Assembly (NCBI GenBank): GCA_034665305.1
Contig: JAXDFZ010000025.1
Location: 1-64,000, forward strand
Reading direction: 5' to 3'
DNA length: 64,000 bases
DNA from: DASXRU01 sp034665305
GTDB taxonomy: Bacteria; Acidobacteriota; Blastocatellia; Pyrinomonadales; Pyrinomonadaceae
The notes under the pieces: model-generated
What the model saw: only the letters and a program-made list of their open reading frames with translations
Databases searched by the model: none
Told to the model about the DNA's origin: nothing
Position numbers and translations under genes: made by a program
Part shown: positions 33,737 through 43,171 of the stretch, in pieces
Position numbering within the stretch: the first letter of the stretch is position 1
Layout of the letters: each line of letters opens with the position of its first letter

Positions 33737-36154
33737 ATGAACGAACGATTTGTAAATGCCCTGGCCCTGCGTGCTCCGCAACCCATCCCGGGATCTCTTG
33801 CGCCCGCGACGCAGATCACGACCGGTTACCAGGGAGAGGAAGCAGCCGAACCCGCGCATCTGCGTGACTACTGGCGCTCAGTGCGCAAGCGTCTCTGGTT
33901 AGTGATCGGACTTGCCGCCCTGATAACGGCGTTAACGGCAGTGATGCTCGTGCGTCGTCCCAACGTGTACGAGGCGACCTCCCGCGTTCAGGTCGATCTC
34001 GAAAACGCCAACTCGGTTTTAGGCAGTTCAAAAAACGGTTCTGTCGTAGTCAACAACGCAGTCAACGATCCAGCCTACTTCAACACGCAGTTGCAGATTC
34101 TCGCCGGACAGGGACTCTTGCGTCGGGCCGTCAAGACCCTCGACCTGGAACACAACTCAGCGTTTCTGGCCTCCGCGCAACACCGCTCCGTTTGGCAGCG
34201 GTTTGAATCGCTCGCGGGTCTCGCCGGCCGTGAACAAACTGCAGATAGTGCCGCGACGGGTCGCATTCCCCTCGTCGGCGCGGTCGCCACCACCGCATCG
34301 CGTGAAGATCTCGCCGAAGCCGAGCGCCTCGCTCCTTACGTGGATGTGCTGCAACGAAATCTTCAAATCGAACCGGTCAAGGAAACGCGTCTGCCAGTCA
34401 AAGAAACGCGTCTCATCGAAATCAGTTTCCGCCATGGTGACAAAGAAATGGCGGCGCGGGTAGTGAACGCGATTGCCGATTCGTTTGCCCTGGCCAATCT
34501 TGAGAAGAAGGTAAAGACCACCGCAACCTCAGGTGACTTCCTGCAAAAGCGCATCGCTGAATTGCAGTCGCAGATCCGCACCGGGGAAGAAAAACTAATT
34601 GCCTATGCGAAGAGCAATCAAATCCTTTCGCTTGATGCGAGCCAGAACACGGTGGTGGATCGCCTGACCGGCCTCAACAAGCAACTTCTGGAAGTCGAGA
34701 ACGAGCGCAAACTTGCAGAAGCTTCATATCGAACGGCGCAAGCACCTGGTGCAGCTGACGCTCTGGCCGAAGGCAGCGCGAAAAACATCAGCGATACGGA
34801 ACAGCGACTCACCGAGTTGCAACAGCGTCGCGCCCAGTTACTCGTCGATAACACCGAGGCCGCGCCGGAAGTCATCGAAGCCACGCAACAGATCACTTTG
34901 TTGGAACAGAAGGTGCGCGAGATGCGCACTCGCGCTTCCGCAGTCGTGCTGACCAACCTCGGCACGCACTACCAACAGACGTTGCAGCGCGAACAGTCGC
35001 TGCGCTCGGCGTTCCACCAGCAACGCGGCGAAACGCTGACGCAGAACGAAGCGGCCATCAACTACCGCATCATTCAACAGGAGATTGAAACCAATAAGAA
35101 CCTGCTCGACGGATTGCTGCAGCGGTCGAAGGAGAACGACGTCGTGCTTGCCGGAACGCCAAACAACGTGAGCGTAGTTGACTATGCGATCACGCCCCGC
35201 TCGCCGGCAGGTCCGCAACGACTGCTCGGAATTATTTCGGCGTTCGTCTTTGCGATCTTCTTTGGCATCTGCCTCGCTATCTTCTTGGAATACCTGGACA
35301 ACACCGTGCGCTCAGTCGCCGATGTGGAAAGGGTCATCGGCCTCCCCGCCCTCGCCGTCATCCCCACGATCGGTGGCATGGCGCGGCGGAAACTGCTACC
35401 CGTGCGGCCTCCCGGCCAAAAGGATGAGGGATACCGTCCGGAACTGTTGATCAGCCCGGAAGCGCCACCAGCGCTGGCTGAAGCCTACAGGCAATTGCGC
35501 ACGTCGATTCTGCTTTCGACCGCTGGCCGCGCACCAAAGACTTTGCTGGTCACCTCCGGACAACCCGGCGAGGGCAAATCTACGACTGCGGTCAACATCG
35601 CTACGAGTCTGGCCCAGACGGGCGCCAGGGTTCTCATCATGGATGCGGACATGCGTCGTCCCACGATTCACTCGAGCTTCAACCTGTCTAACGTCGCGGG
35701 CTTGAGCACCGTCCTTTCCCGTGATTCAGATGAAGCCGACGTGCTGGCCCTGATCACACTTCATCCCGATAGCCGTTTGCATGTGCTGACGTCTGGTGCG
35801 GTGGCCCCCAATCCAGCGGAGCTGCTGGGTTCCCAACAAATGCGGCGCTTACTGGAAATGCTGGAGCCGCACTTCGATCACATCGTGATCGATTCGCCGC
35901 CGATCAATACGGTGACCGATGGTGTGTTACTGGCCGCGATGGTTGATGGCGTGCTGCTGGTAGTGCATGGCGGTCAATCGCGGCGCGAACTGGCGCGGCG
36001 AGCACGACAATTACTACATGGCGTAGGCGCGCGCGTACTGGGCGTGATTCTGAACAACGTCAATGTGAGCCGCGAGGATTACTACTCACAGGATTATTAC
36101 GGCTCGCCTGCCGAGGCCAAGGCCGACGGTGAGATTCTTTCTATTGCTTCCTGA
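33737..36154 (+). CDS. Wzc-type chain-length determinant with BY-kinase domain
   Basis: 805 aa. The Wzz-like N-terminal part has one membrane helix near residues 53-73 and a long periplasmic coiled coil (about 250-460). A second membrane helix lies near 495-515. The C-terminal P-loop kinase domain has Walker A SGQPGEGKSTT (about 610-620), Walker A' VLIMDADMRRP and Walker B HIVIDSPP. The tail has only YYSQDYYG as a tyrosine cluster, shorter than in E. coli Wzc. It sets chain length and couples polymerisation to the Wza channel, regulated by tyrosine phosphorylation in the family. A direct repeat of KETRLPVKETRL near residues 215-226 suggests a small in-frame duplication. Confidence 0.92.
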   Translation: MNERFVNALALRAPQPIPGSLAPATQITTGYQGEEAAEPAHLRDYWRSVRKRLWLVIGLAALITALTAVMLVRRPNVYEATSRVQVDLENANSVLGSSKNGSVVVNNAVNDPAYFNTQLQILAGQGLLRRAVKTLDLEHNSAFLASAQHRSVWQRFESLAGLAGREQTADSAATGRIPLVGAVATTASREDLAEAERLAPYVDVLQRNLQIEPVKETRLPVKETRLIEISFRHGDKEMAARVVNAIADSFALANLEKKVKTTATSGDFLQKRIAELQSQIRTGEEKLIAYAKSNQILSLDASQNTVVDRLTGLNKQLLEVENERKLAEASYRTAQAPGAADALAEGSAKNISDTEQRLTELQQRRAQLLVDNTEAAPEVIEATQQITLLEQKVREMRTRASAVVLTNLGTHYQQTLQREQSLRSAFHQQRGETLTQNEAAINYRIIQQEIETNKNLLDGLLQRSKENDVVLAGTPNNVSVVDYAITPRSPAGPQRLLGIISAFVFAIFFGICLAIFLEYLDNTVRSVADVERVIGLPALAVIPTIGGMARRKLLPVRPPGQKDEGYRPELLISPEAPPALAEAYRQLRTSILLSTAGRAPKTLLVTSGQPGEGKSTTAVNIATSLAQTGARVLIMDADMRRPTIHSSFNLSNVAGLSTVLSRDSDEADVLALITLHPDSRLHVLTSGAVAPNPAELLGSQQMRRLLEMLEPHFDHIVIDSPPINTVTDGVLLAAMVDGVLLVVHGGQSRRELARRARQLLHGVGARVLGVILNNVNVSREDYYSQDYYGSPAEAKADGEILSIAS

Positions 36155-36234
36155 AATAGCCCCCGAGCAACAAGTCCCGATCGGGTAATACATGATGCCT
36201 TACTTGAGCCGAATTGATTTTTCCTATCAAACCG

Positions 36235-36470
36235 ACGACGGAAATCGCGGCAACCCGGAGGGTTGTCAGATAGTAGCCGGAGGTCGCAGCGAAGCGAAGA
36301 CCTCCGGTGACGGGTTGATCGACTCGCACCCTGAAGGGGTGCCAGCTTGCCTGCTAACAGAAATGGACTCTCGCACCCTGTCAGGGTGCTCACGTTGAAT
36401 GGCATTTCGTCCCGGTGGTCTGCGACCACCGGCTACTATCTGGCAGCCCTCCTGGCTGCTCTCAATCACA
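36235..36470. repeat. Four REP-like hairpins in the gap after the Wzc-type gene
   Basis: The 329-base gap 36155-36483 holds no gene. Palindromes are CCGGAGGTC/GACCTCCGG (36277-36307), GCACCCTGAAGGGGTGC (36326-36342), GCACCCTGTCAGGGTGC (36373-36389) and CCGGTGGTC/GACCACCGG (36412-36432). GCCAGGAGGGCTGCC-like echoes of CAGATAGTAGCCGG occur at both ends on opposite strands, so the whole block can fold on itself. It interrupts an otherwise tight operon. Confidence 0.8.
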
Positions 36471-36483
36471 AAACAAAGCTTTG

Positions 36484-37818
36484 ATGAACAAGACGCAACG
36501 AAACAACTGGCAGCGCTGGGCGGGACGCGGCATATGGGCCGTAGCCGACCAGGGACTGTTTGCGGTTTCCAGCGCGCTCCTCAACCTCTTGCTGGCGCGT
36601 TGGCTCATGCCCGCGGAGTATGGCGCTTTCGCAGTTGCCTACACTGTGTTTCTACTAATCGGCGCAGTACACACCGCGTTGTTCACTGAACCGATGCTGG
36701 TTTTCGGTTCGAGCAAATATGCGTCTTCATGGCTGAGCTACATACGATTGCTGTTGCGCGGCCACTGGCTGCTAACCGGCATCGGAACGTTTCTCTTGTT
36801 CATCCTCAGTGCGATCTTCCGGCTGGCAGGTTCGAACTTGATCAGCCACGCGGTTTTGGGCCTGGCAATAGCCACTCCGTTTACGTTGCTGCTCTGGCTG
36901 ATGCGCCGCGCCGCCTATGCCCGCGCTCGACCGCAACTGGCAACGATGGCCAGCGCGTTTTACCTGCTCTTAATTGCCGGCGGTCTTTTCACGCTGAATC
37001 TTGGTCACCTCGTCTCAACTCTCTCCGTGATGATCTGCATGGCCGTGGCCAGTGCCGCCGCCGGACTCTGGTTGACGTCGAAGTTATGCGGCGCCTCATC
37101 GGCCGAAACTGATCAAGCTGACTCACCGGCAACGCGCACAGTACTGGCTACGCATTGGAACTACGGCCGCTGGGCCCTCGCGACGAGCATCCTGATGTGG
37201 GTGCCGCTGAACTTCTATTTCATCGTGTTATCGGGATGGGTGAGTCTCGAAGCGAGTGCGTCACTTCGGGCTTTGACGAATCTTGTGCTGCCGCTGCTCC
37301 AGGCAAACGCGGCGCTGTCCGCGCTGCTGTTGCCGCCACTCGTTGTGCGCGCGGGAAATCCTGCCGCCTTCAAAAAACTACTGCGCTCGTCGCTAATTCT
37401 CTTCTTCGCCGGCGCGACAATCTACGCGTTGCTCCTGGGAACTTTCGGCCGGCCACTCGTGCATCTGCTCTATGGCGGAAAGTACGACAGCGCCGCGAAT
37501 CTGTTATGGCTCGTCGCGTTGCTTCCAATTCTCGATGGCATTGTGGTGGTGCTGGCCAGCGCGCTGCGCTCAATGGAGCGCCCCAAACTCGTCTTCTGGG
37601 CGAATCTCGCAGCGGCCGCCTGCGTGCTCACACTCGGCATCTGGGCCACGAGCGCGTGGGGAATTCGTGGTGCGGCGCTGGGAATGATCCTGGCAGATTT
37701 GCTCGCCGTCGCTGTCCTCGCAACCTTCGTATTTAAGTCCCTGCATTCCGTTCCCACGCTGGATTGCGTGGAAAAATTACGACCGCTCGGTTGGCGAGCC
37801 CTGCCGCAGAAATCATGA
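36484..37818 (+). CDS. Wzx-like polysaccharide flippase (MOP superfamily)
   Basis: 444 aa from the ATG at 36484; the frame runs 23 codons further up into the repeat block. About 12 membrane helices occur, with the typical opening GRGIWAVADQGLFAVSSALLNLLLARWL and the LMPAEYGAFAVAY motif. It should move undecaprenyl-linked repeat units across the inner membrane. Its stop overlaps the start of the next gene (ATGA), showing translational coupling. Confidence 0.86.
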   Translation: MNKTQRNNWQRWAGRGIWAVADQGLFAVSSALLNLLLARWLMPAEYGAFAVAYTVFLLIGAVHTALFTEPMLVFGSSKYASSWLSYIRLLLRGHWLLTGIGTFLLFILSAIFRLAGSNLISHAVLGLAIATPFTLLLWLMRRAAYARARPQLATMASAFYLLLIAGGLFTLNLGHLVSTLSVMICMAVASAAAGLWLTSKLCGASSAETDQADSPATRTVLATHWNYGRWALATSILMWVPLNFYFIVLSGWVSLEASASLRALTNLVLPLLQANAALSALLLPPLVVRAGNPAAFKKLLRSSLILFFAGATIYALLLGTFGRPLVHLLYGGKYDSAANLLWLVALLPILDGIVVVLASALRSMERPKLVFWANLAAAACVLTLGIWATSAWGIRGAALGMILADLLAVAVLATFVFKSLHSVPTLDCVEKLRPLGWRALPQKS

Positions 37819-39122
37819 CAACCACTTTCCCACAAAACATCCTGATTGCTCAGCCAAACCTAACGGCTTGGCCCAGCATGCAATCTCTTCGTCAAACATC
37901 GGCGCGCAAGGGTTTTCTGTTTTTAGTCGCCGTCGCCATCGCGCTCGGCGTAGTCGCGATCATCGAGCCATCGCCCGGTGATGTGATCATCGCTGTCCTG
38001 CTGGTCCAGGGTTTTTTCTGCGGAAATCTGGCCTGGAAAAGCACGGGTTCACTGCCGTTCCCGCTGCTCGGTTTATTCGTCTTGTCGAATCTCGCCTCGC
38101 TTGGCTACGCGCTTGATCCCTGGCAAGGCGCAGCCTTCTTGTTAATCACGCTGTTCATGGTTGCGACCTGGTTCTTCACCGTCGGCATGCTGAACCGATT
38201 TCAGCAGCGCGGGTTGACCGTCCTGATGGCGGGCTACTCGATCGGCGGTGTGGTTTCTTCCCTGCTGGCGGTGCTGGCCTATTTTCACATGTTGCCGTTC
38301 GGCGAAGCGTTCCTTTTCTACGACCGCATCAAGGGGCTCTTCAAAGACCCAAATGTCTTTGGTCCATATCTCGTCGTCGTCGTTGTTTACTCCATCTGTC
38401 GCTTGCAGGCGAGCGGAACTTCGCTGCGCCGAAAAGCGCTGTGGTTGTTTTCGTGTCTCATCTCCAGCCTTGGCATCCTGCTGTGCTTTTCGCGTGCGGC
38501 ATGGGCCAATTACGTGCTGACGCTGTTCGTGTTTTTCGTTCTTAACTCGATTGCCAATCGCGGCTCGGGATTGCTTCGCCGCAACCTCGCCATTTTCGTC
38601 GTCGCGCTGGTGCTGATGGGCGGCGCCCTTGCTTATGCGATGACGATTCCACAGGTCAGCGACGTCATCGCTTACCGCAGTGAAAAACAGGCCTACGACG
38701 ATGATCGATTTGCGAATCAGGATGCTGCATTTAGCCTGGGGCTAAACAACCCACTGGGGGTCGGACCGGGACAATCGTTCATTCACCTCAACTACGCCAC
38801 GCACAGTCTCTACCTGCGAGTTTTCTCGGAAAACGGAGCAATTGGCGTGTTTAGTCTCGCGCTTTTCCTGCTGTTGACTCTGGTACGTTCGTTGCTCCTT
38901 TCACAAAAGTCAGCGCACCGTTTTCAGCGCGCGATGTTCGCTATGGTCGCGGCGGCCATCATAGGAATGCTGCTCAATAGTTTCGCGATCGACACATTGC
39001 ACTGGCGACATTTCTGGATCCTGCTGGCACTCGGATGGATGCCACTTTGGCCGGCTGAAACAAACACCCAAGCACTAACGGTAACCCGCGACACACAGAT
39101 ACATCCGCAAACAATCAGATGA
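37815..39122 (+). CDS. O-antigen polymerase/ligase family membrane protein (Wzy-like)
   Basis: 435 aa from the ATG at 37815, overlapping the flippase stop. About 11 membrane helices are seen, with a large periplasmic loop between about residues 275 and 330 containing YRSEKQAYDDDRFANQ and NPLGVGPGQSFIHL, then HSLYLRVFSENGAIG, the region conserved in the Wzy_C/WaaL family. It most likely polymerises the repeat units. A second member of the family is encoded at 44379-45821, so one of the two may act as a ligase. Confidence 0.85.
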   Translation: MTTTFPQNILIAQPNLTAWPSMQSLRQTSARKGFLFLVAVAIALGVVAIIEPSPGDVIIAVLLVQGFFCGNLAWKSTGSLPFPLLGLFVLSNLASLGYALDPWQGAAFLLITLFMVATWFFTVGMLNRFQQRGLTVLMAGYSIGGVVSSLLAVLAYFHMLPFGEAFLFYDRIKGLFKDPNVFGPYLVVVVVYSICRLQASGTSLRRKALWLFSCLISSLGILLCFSRAAWANYVLTLFVFFVLNSIANRGSGLLRRNLAIFVVALVLMGGALAYAMTIPQVSDVIAYRSEKQAYDDDRFANQDAAFSLGLNNPLGVGPGQSFIHLNYATHSLYLRVFSENGAIGVFSLALFLLLTLVRSLLLSQKSAHRFQRAMFAMVAAAIIGMLLNSFAIDTLHWRHFWILLALGWMPLWPAETNTQALTVTRDTQIHPQTIR

Positions 39123-40360
39123 ACCGAACTCGATTAGCAAAACACTCTGACGTTGGACCAGTAAGGTTGCTTCACATCGTGGGCGACTCGAAGTTTGGCG
39201 GCGGCTCGATCGTGATCCTGCGTCTCGCGCTGCTGGCGCGGGAGATGGGCTGGCACGTTGACGTACTGACGACGGACAAAGTCTTTCAAAAACTGCTCGC
39301 GGAAAATGGCATCGGAATTGTCGATTTAGATGTCATCTGGCGCAACATTCGGCCCGCCCGCGATCTGGCGGGACTGATTCAACTGTTTCGTTTTCTGCGC
39401 CACAGCGATTACGACATTATTCATACGCACACTTCCAAGGCCGGCTTCGTCGGGCGTCTGGCTGCGCGACTTGCCGGCATCCGGCACATCGTTCACACCG
39501 TTCACGGATTTGCCTTTCATGAAGAATCAAGCCCGGTCACTCTTCGTGTCTACAGCCTGCTCGAACGCGTCGCGGCGTATGCCTGCGATCGCATCGTTAC
39601 GGTCAGCGAGTTTCACCGCCGCTGGGCCCTGGAACTGAACATCGGTAGCGCTGAAAAGATCGTCGCCATCCCCAACGGCCTGCCGTCGGATCGAGTCAAA
39701 CCGCAGCACAGCCGCGACGAAGTACGCAGTGCCCTCGGTGTTTCTACCGACACGCTTTTGCTGTTAGCGACTGGCCGATTGGCTGAGCAGAAGGGTTTTG
39801 AATATCTGCTCGAATCTCTGCCCGAGGTCTCTGCCCGTTTGCAAAATCCCTTCAAATTGGTGTTCGCGGGCACAGGCCCTTTGCAGGAAGAGCTGACAAG
39901 ACTCGCGTCAAATTATGGCGTGCTCGATAAAGTTCGATTCTTAGGATTTCGCCAGGACATAGCGGACCTGTTGGCCGCGACGGACATCGTCGTGCTGCCC
40001 ACGCTGCGCGAAGGATTGTCCATCGCCCTGCTGGAGGCAATGGCGGCGGGCGCCCCCATCATAACGACGCTTATCGGCAGCAACGCCGAAGCCACCCAGT
40101 ATGGACTGGGCGCGCGTCTGGTTCCCGCAAAAGATTCCAAGGCCCTCGCCGCAGCGATCGTTGAACTCGCCGCCGGAAAATCTCTCGCCCGCGCGACCGC
40201 ACGCCGCGCGAAACAAATCTTCGAGCGTTATTACAACGAAGATCGAATGCTCAACGGCTATCGGGCGATGTACCGCGAACTCTTGCTCATCGGCGAGAGT
40301 CATTTGAAAGAAGTTAGAGCGCGCCAACTCGTGGGTGCGTCCGCGGAGAGTTTCCAATGA
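39119..40360 (+). CDS. Family 4 glycosyltransferase
   Basis: 413 aa GT-B enzyme adding a sugar to the lipid-linked repeat unit on the cytoplasmic face. The N-terminal domain has DSKFGGGSIVILRLALLAR and IIHTHTSKAGFVGRLAAR. The C-terminal domain has LLATGRLAEQKGFEYLLES, FAGTGPLQEEL and VLPTLREGLSIALLEAMAAG, with the two glutamates of the EX7E motif. It overlaps the polymerase stop and the next start by four bases each (ATGA). It is the only clear non-initiating glycosyltransferase in the locus, so a short repeat unit or other glycosyltransferases elsewhere are expected. Confidence 0.9.
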   Translation: MNRTRLAKHSDVGPVRLLHIVGDSKFGGGSIVILRLALLAREMGWHVDVLTTDKVFQKLLAENGIGIVDLDVIWRNIRPARDLAGLIQLFRFLRHSDYDIIHTHTSKAGFVGRLAARLAGIRHIVHTVHGFAFHEESSPVTLRVYSLLERVAAYACDRIVTVSEFHRRWALELNIGSAEKIVAIPNGLPSDRVKPQHSRDEVRSALGVSTDTLLLLATGRLAEQKGFEYLLESLPEVSARLQNPFKLVFAGTGPLQEELTRLASNYGVLDKVRFLGFRQDIADLLAATDIVVLPTLREGLSIALLEAMAAGAPIITTLIGSNAEATQYGLGARLVPAKDSKALAAAIVELAAGKSLARATARRAKQIFERYYNEDRMLNGYRAMYRELLLIGESHLKEVRARQLVGASAESFQ

Positions 40361-40971
40361 CGAAGTGGAGAATCCTCGCGAAAAGAAGTCTTGACCTCAC
40401 CGGCTCGGCGATTGGGTTGACGCTTTCCAGTCCTTTGCTCCTACTGATTGCCGTCATTCTCAAGTTTGATTCGCCGGGCCGGGTGATATTTCGCCAGGCG
40501 CGCCTGGGCCATGGTGGCAAAACCTTCATGATTCTCAAATTTCGCACGATGCAGGAAAATGCTCCCGACCTCCGCAATCCGGACGGCTCTACCGTCAATG
40601 GCGGAGACGATCCTCGCGTCACCCGCATCGGCAGACTATTGCGCCAGACCAGCCTTGATGAACTGCCACAACTCTTCAACGTGCTGAAGGGCAGCATGAG
40701 TCTCGTTGGACCACGTCCCGATCAAGTGGACCAGTTCGCTTATTACACCGCGGAAGAACGCCGCAAGCACCTGGTCAAGCCAGGTATCACAGGTCTGGCC
40801 CAGGTCAAGGGCCGCAACAGCATTTCCTGGAGCGAACGCAAACAGTTGGACCTCGAATACGTCAATCGCCAGTCGTTGCGCTTCGATTTACGAATTCTGG
40901 CTCAGACATTTCCTTACGTCCTCGAACGGCGAGATGTTTTCGTCGCCCCCTCGCTAGAAAGAAGTTTATGA
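40357..40971 (+). CDS. Initiating sugar-phosphate transferase (WcaJ/PglC-like)
   Basis: 204 aa polyprenyl-phosphate hexose-1-phosphate transferase. It has one N-terminal membrane hairpin (about residues 12-33). Catalytic motifs are RQARLGHGGKTFMILKFRTM, then SLDELPQLFNVLKGSMSLVG and PRPD (Asp-Glu pair and the Arg-Pro block), and KPGITGLAQVKGRN near the end. It lacks the N-terminal extra helices of WcaJ, so it is the minimal PglC-type form. It places the first sugar phosphate on undecaprenyl phosphate. Both neighbours overlap by four bases. Confidence 0.92.
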   Translation: MTKWRILAKRSLDLTGSAIGLTLSSPLLLLIAVILKFDSPGRVIFRQARLGHGGKTFMILKFRTMQENAPDLRNPDGSTVNGGDDPRVTRIGRLLRQTSLDELPQLFNVLKGSMSLVGPRPDQVDQFAYYTAEERRKHLVKPGITGLAQVKGRNSISWSERKQLDLEYVNRQSLRFDLRILAQTFPYVLERRDVFVAPSLERSL

Positions 40972-41942
40972 ACAGTTACACCGTTCGGCCTTATACCTCG
41001 CACAACTGGCCTCACATTGCGCCACTCGTTGCTGCCGGACCCTGCGTGCCGGTTTCTGGCCCCCAAGGGAATATGAGTAAGAGCCTCACTTACGAACGTT
41101 TGCAGAGTGAACTGGGAAACCAGGACGGCGCTTCATGGGTAGCGCTGCAGGAAAACATCATTCAGGGCTTCGCAATCTTTCGCCGCCTGGCCTGGGACAG
41201 CGAACAACTGGGCATGTCGGCTGCCCGTCTCGATCAACTGGTAGCAACCGGCGGTTACAGCGAGCAACATCAAATTAAGGAAGCTCTGCTGAACAAAGTT
41301 TTGACTGAAGCGCAAAACCGGGACGTGTGGCACTTGAGCGCACGAGTCGACGCTTGCGATCTTTCAGCCTTGCACGTTCTGGAAGAGGCCGGCTTCATCA
41401 CGGTCGACGGCATTCTAACGTTCACGAAAGAGCTCGGCGCCGATGAATTAACGCAGCCCGCGGACGACTTTCAAATTCGGCTGGCAACTGCAGACGACGC
41501 GGAGAACGCGGCAGCGTTAGGGCGGCATGCCTACACGTACGATCGTTTTCACGCCGACCCTTTCATCAGTTGTGACAAGGCGGACGAGCTGCATGCCACG
41601 TGGCTGCGCAATTCATGCGCGGGCAGCGCGGCCGATGCAGTTTTGATTGCGGAAGATTCTGAGGGTCTGCTCGGCTTCGTCACCTGCAAACTGCAGCGCG
41701 ACACCGAGACCCACCTGGGCCGCATGCTCGGAACGATCGTCCTGGTCGCAACTGCCGAACGCGCACGAGGGCGCGGGGTAGCCGGCGCCGTGACTACGGC
41801 AGCGCTGAACTGGTTCCGCGAACAAGGCACTTCAGTGGTCGAAGTCGGCACGCAGGTCCGCAACATTGCCGCCGCCCGGCTCTACCAAAAATGCGGTTTC
41901 CACCTCACCGCCTCATCCATCTCACTCAGAAAATTAATTTAG
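40968..41942 (+). CDS. GNAT acetyltransferase (WecD-like)
   Basis: 324 aa with two parts. The first 150 residues are a degenerate GNAT-like domain containing FAIFRRLAWDSEQLGMSAAR, which resembles the opening of WecD, the TDP-fucosamine acetyltransferase. The second is the active GNAT fold, with IVLVATAERARGRGVAGAV (acetyl-CoA pyrophosphate loop) and VGTQVRNIAAARLYQKCGF. The aminotransferase gene follows nine bases later. Together they would make an N-acetylated amino-deoxy sugar, as in WecE/WecD or FdtB/FdtC pairs. This role is inferred from the pair. Confidence 0.85.
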   Translation: MNSYTVRPYTSHNWPHIAPLVAAGPCVPVSGPQGNMSKSLTYERLQSELGNQDGASWVALQENIIQGFAIFRRLAWDSEQLGMSAARLDQLVATGGYSEQHQIKEALLNKVLTEAQNRDVWHLSARVDACDLSALHVLEEAGFITVDGILTFTKELGADELTQPADDFQIRLATADDAENAAALGRHAYTYDRFHADPFISCDKADELHATWLRNSCAGSAADAVLIAEDSEGLLGFVTCKLQRDTETHLGRMLGTIVLVATAERARGRGVAGAVTTAALNWFREQGTSVVEVGTQVRNIAAARLYQKCGFHLTASSISLRKLI

Positions 41943-41950
41943 GAGGGTCC

Positions 41951-43165
41951 ATGTCGGCACTTTTACAACTCGAAGAAATTGTCAGGGAAACGTTTCTGCC
42001 CTTCGCGCTTCCTTCCATCGGCGAAGAAGAAATTGCCGAAGTGGTGGATACGCTCCGCTCCGGTTGGGTAACGACCGGGCCGAAAGTGAAGATCTTCGAG
42101 AACGACTTTGCTGCCTACGTCGGCGCGAGACACGCGATCGCAGTCAACTCCTGCACCGCCGCCTTGCACACCGCACTCGCGGCGCTGGAAATTGGACCGG
42201 GAGATGAAGTAATCATCCCGACATTTACTTTTTGCGCTACTGCTAACGTGGTGGTCCATCTCGGCGCACGCCCGGTCCTGGTCGACGTCGGCCGGGATTC
42301 GCAAATCCTGCCGCAGGCAATTGCCGCCGCGATTACGCCGCGGACCAAAGCGATCATGCCGGTGCATTACGGCGGGCAGGCATGCGACCTCGATAGCATT
42401 TACGACCTGGCCGCGCGCCATTCACTGGCCGTGGTGGAAGATGCGGCACACGCGGTGGGCAGCACTTACCACGGGCTAAGAATTGGCGCCGATCAATTGT
42501 CAGCGAGTTTTCCGGGCCTGCGGCGCGTTACCGCGTTCTCTTTTTACGCTAACAAAAACATGACCACCGGTGAGGGCGGCATGATCGCCACCGCCGATGA
42601 TGCACTGGCCCAACGCATGCGCGTTCTGACAATGCACGGAATGAGTAAGGACGCGTGGAAACGTTATACCAGCGCCGGATCGTGGTACTACGAAGTGGTC
42701 GCCGCCGGTTTCAAGAACAACATGACGGACATCGCGGCCGCTCTGGGCATACATCAACTGCGGCGCCTTGATGGCTTCGTCGCGGCGCGGCAACAGATTG
42801 CGCGTAAGTACGACGCGGCATTCGCCGGTTCGGATCTGGTGCGCACACCGCTGCGGCACGCCGATCGCAACCACGTCTATCATCTCTACACGCTGCAACT
42901 GGAGTTGGCCCGCCTTGCAATTGACCGCGCGCAATTCATTGAAGAGCTAAAGTCGCGCAACATCGGTTCGAGCGTTCACTTCATCCCGGTGCATCTTCAT
43001 CCGTTCTACCAGACGCAGTTCGGTTACCGGCGTGGCGATCTGGTCCAGGCGGAAGCCGCGTTCGACAGTATCGTTTCCCTCCCCCTTTACCCCTCCATGT
43101 CCGACACCGATGTCGCTGACGTGATTGAAGCAGTCCAACAAATACTTTCCGCTAACAGGAGATAA
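41951..43165 (+). CDS. DegT/DnrJ/EryC1/StrS sugar aminotransferase
   Basis: 404 aa from the ATG at 41951, preceded by TAGGAGGG. It is a PLP enzyme that converts a nucleotide-linked keto-sugar to an amino sugar. Motifs are SGWVTTGPKVKIFE, VNSCTAALHTAL (PLP phosphate), VVEDAAHAVGS (Asp to the pyridine N) and FSFYANKNMTTGEGG, with Lys the PLP-linked residue. It is full length. It forms a pathway with the acetyltransferase before it and the epimerase after it. Confidence 0.93.
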   Translation: MSALLQLEEIVRETFLPFALPSIGEEEIAEVVDTLRSGWVTTGPKVKIFENDFAAYVGARHAIAVNSCTAALHTALAALEIGPGDEVIIPTFTFCATANVVVHLGARPVLVDVGRDSQILPQAIAAAITPRTKAIMPVHYGGQACDLDSIYDLAARHSLAVVEDAAHAVGSTYHGLRIGADQLSASFPGLRRVTAFSFYANKNMTTGEGGMIATADDALAQRMRVLTMHGMSKDAWKRYTSAGSWYYEVVAAGFKNNMTDIAAALGIHQLRRLDGFVAARQQIARKYDAAFAGSDLVRTPLRHADRNHVYHLYTLQLELARLAIDRAQFIEELKSRNIGSSVHFIPVHLHPFYQTQFGYRRGDLVQAEAAFDSIVSLPLYPSMSDTDVADVIEAVQQILSANRR

Positions 43166-43171
43166 CCCCTC

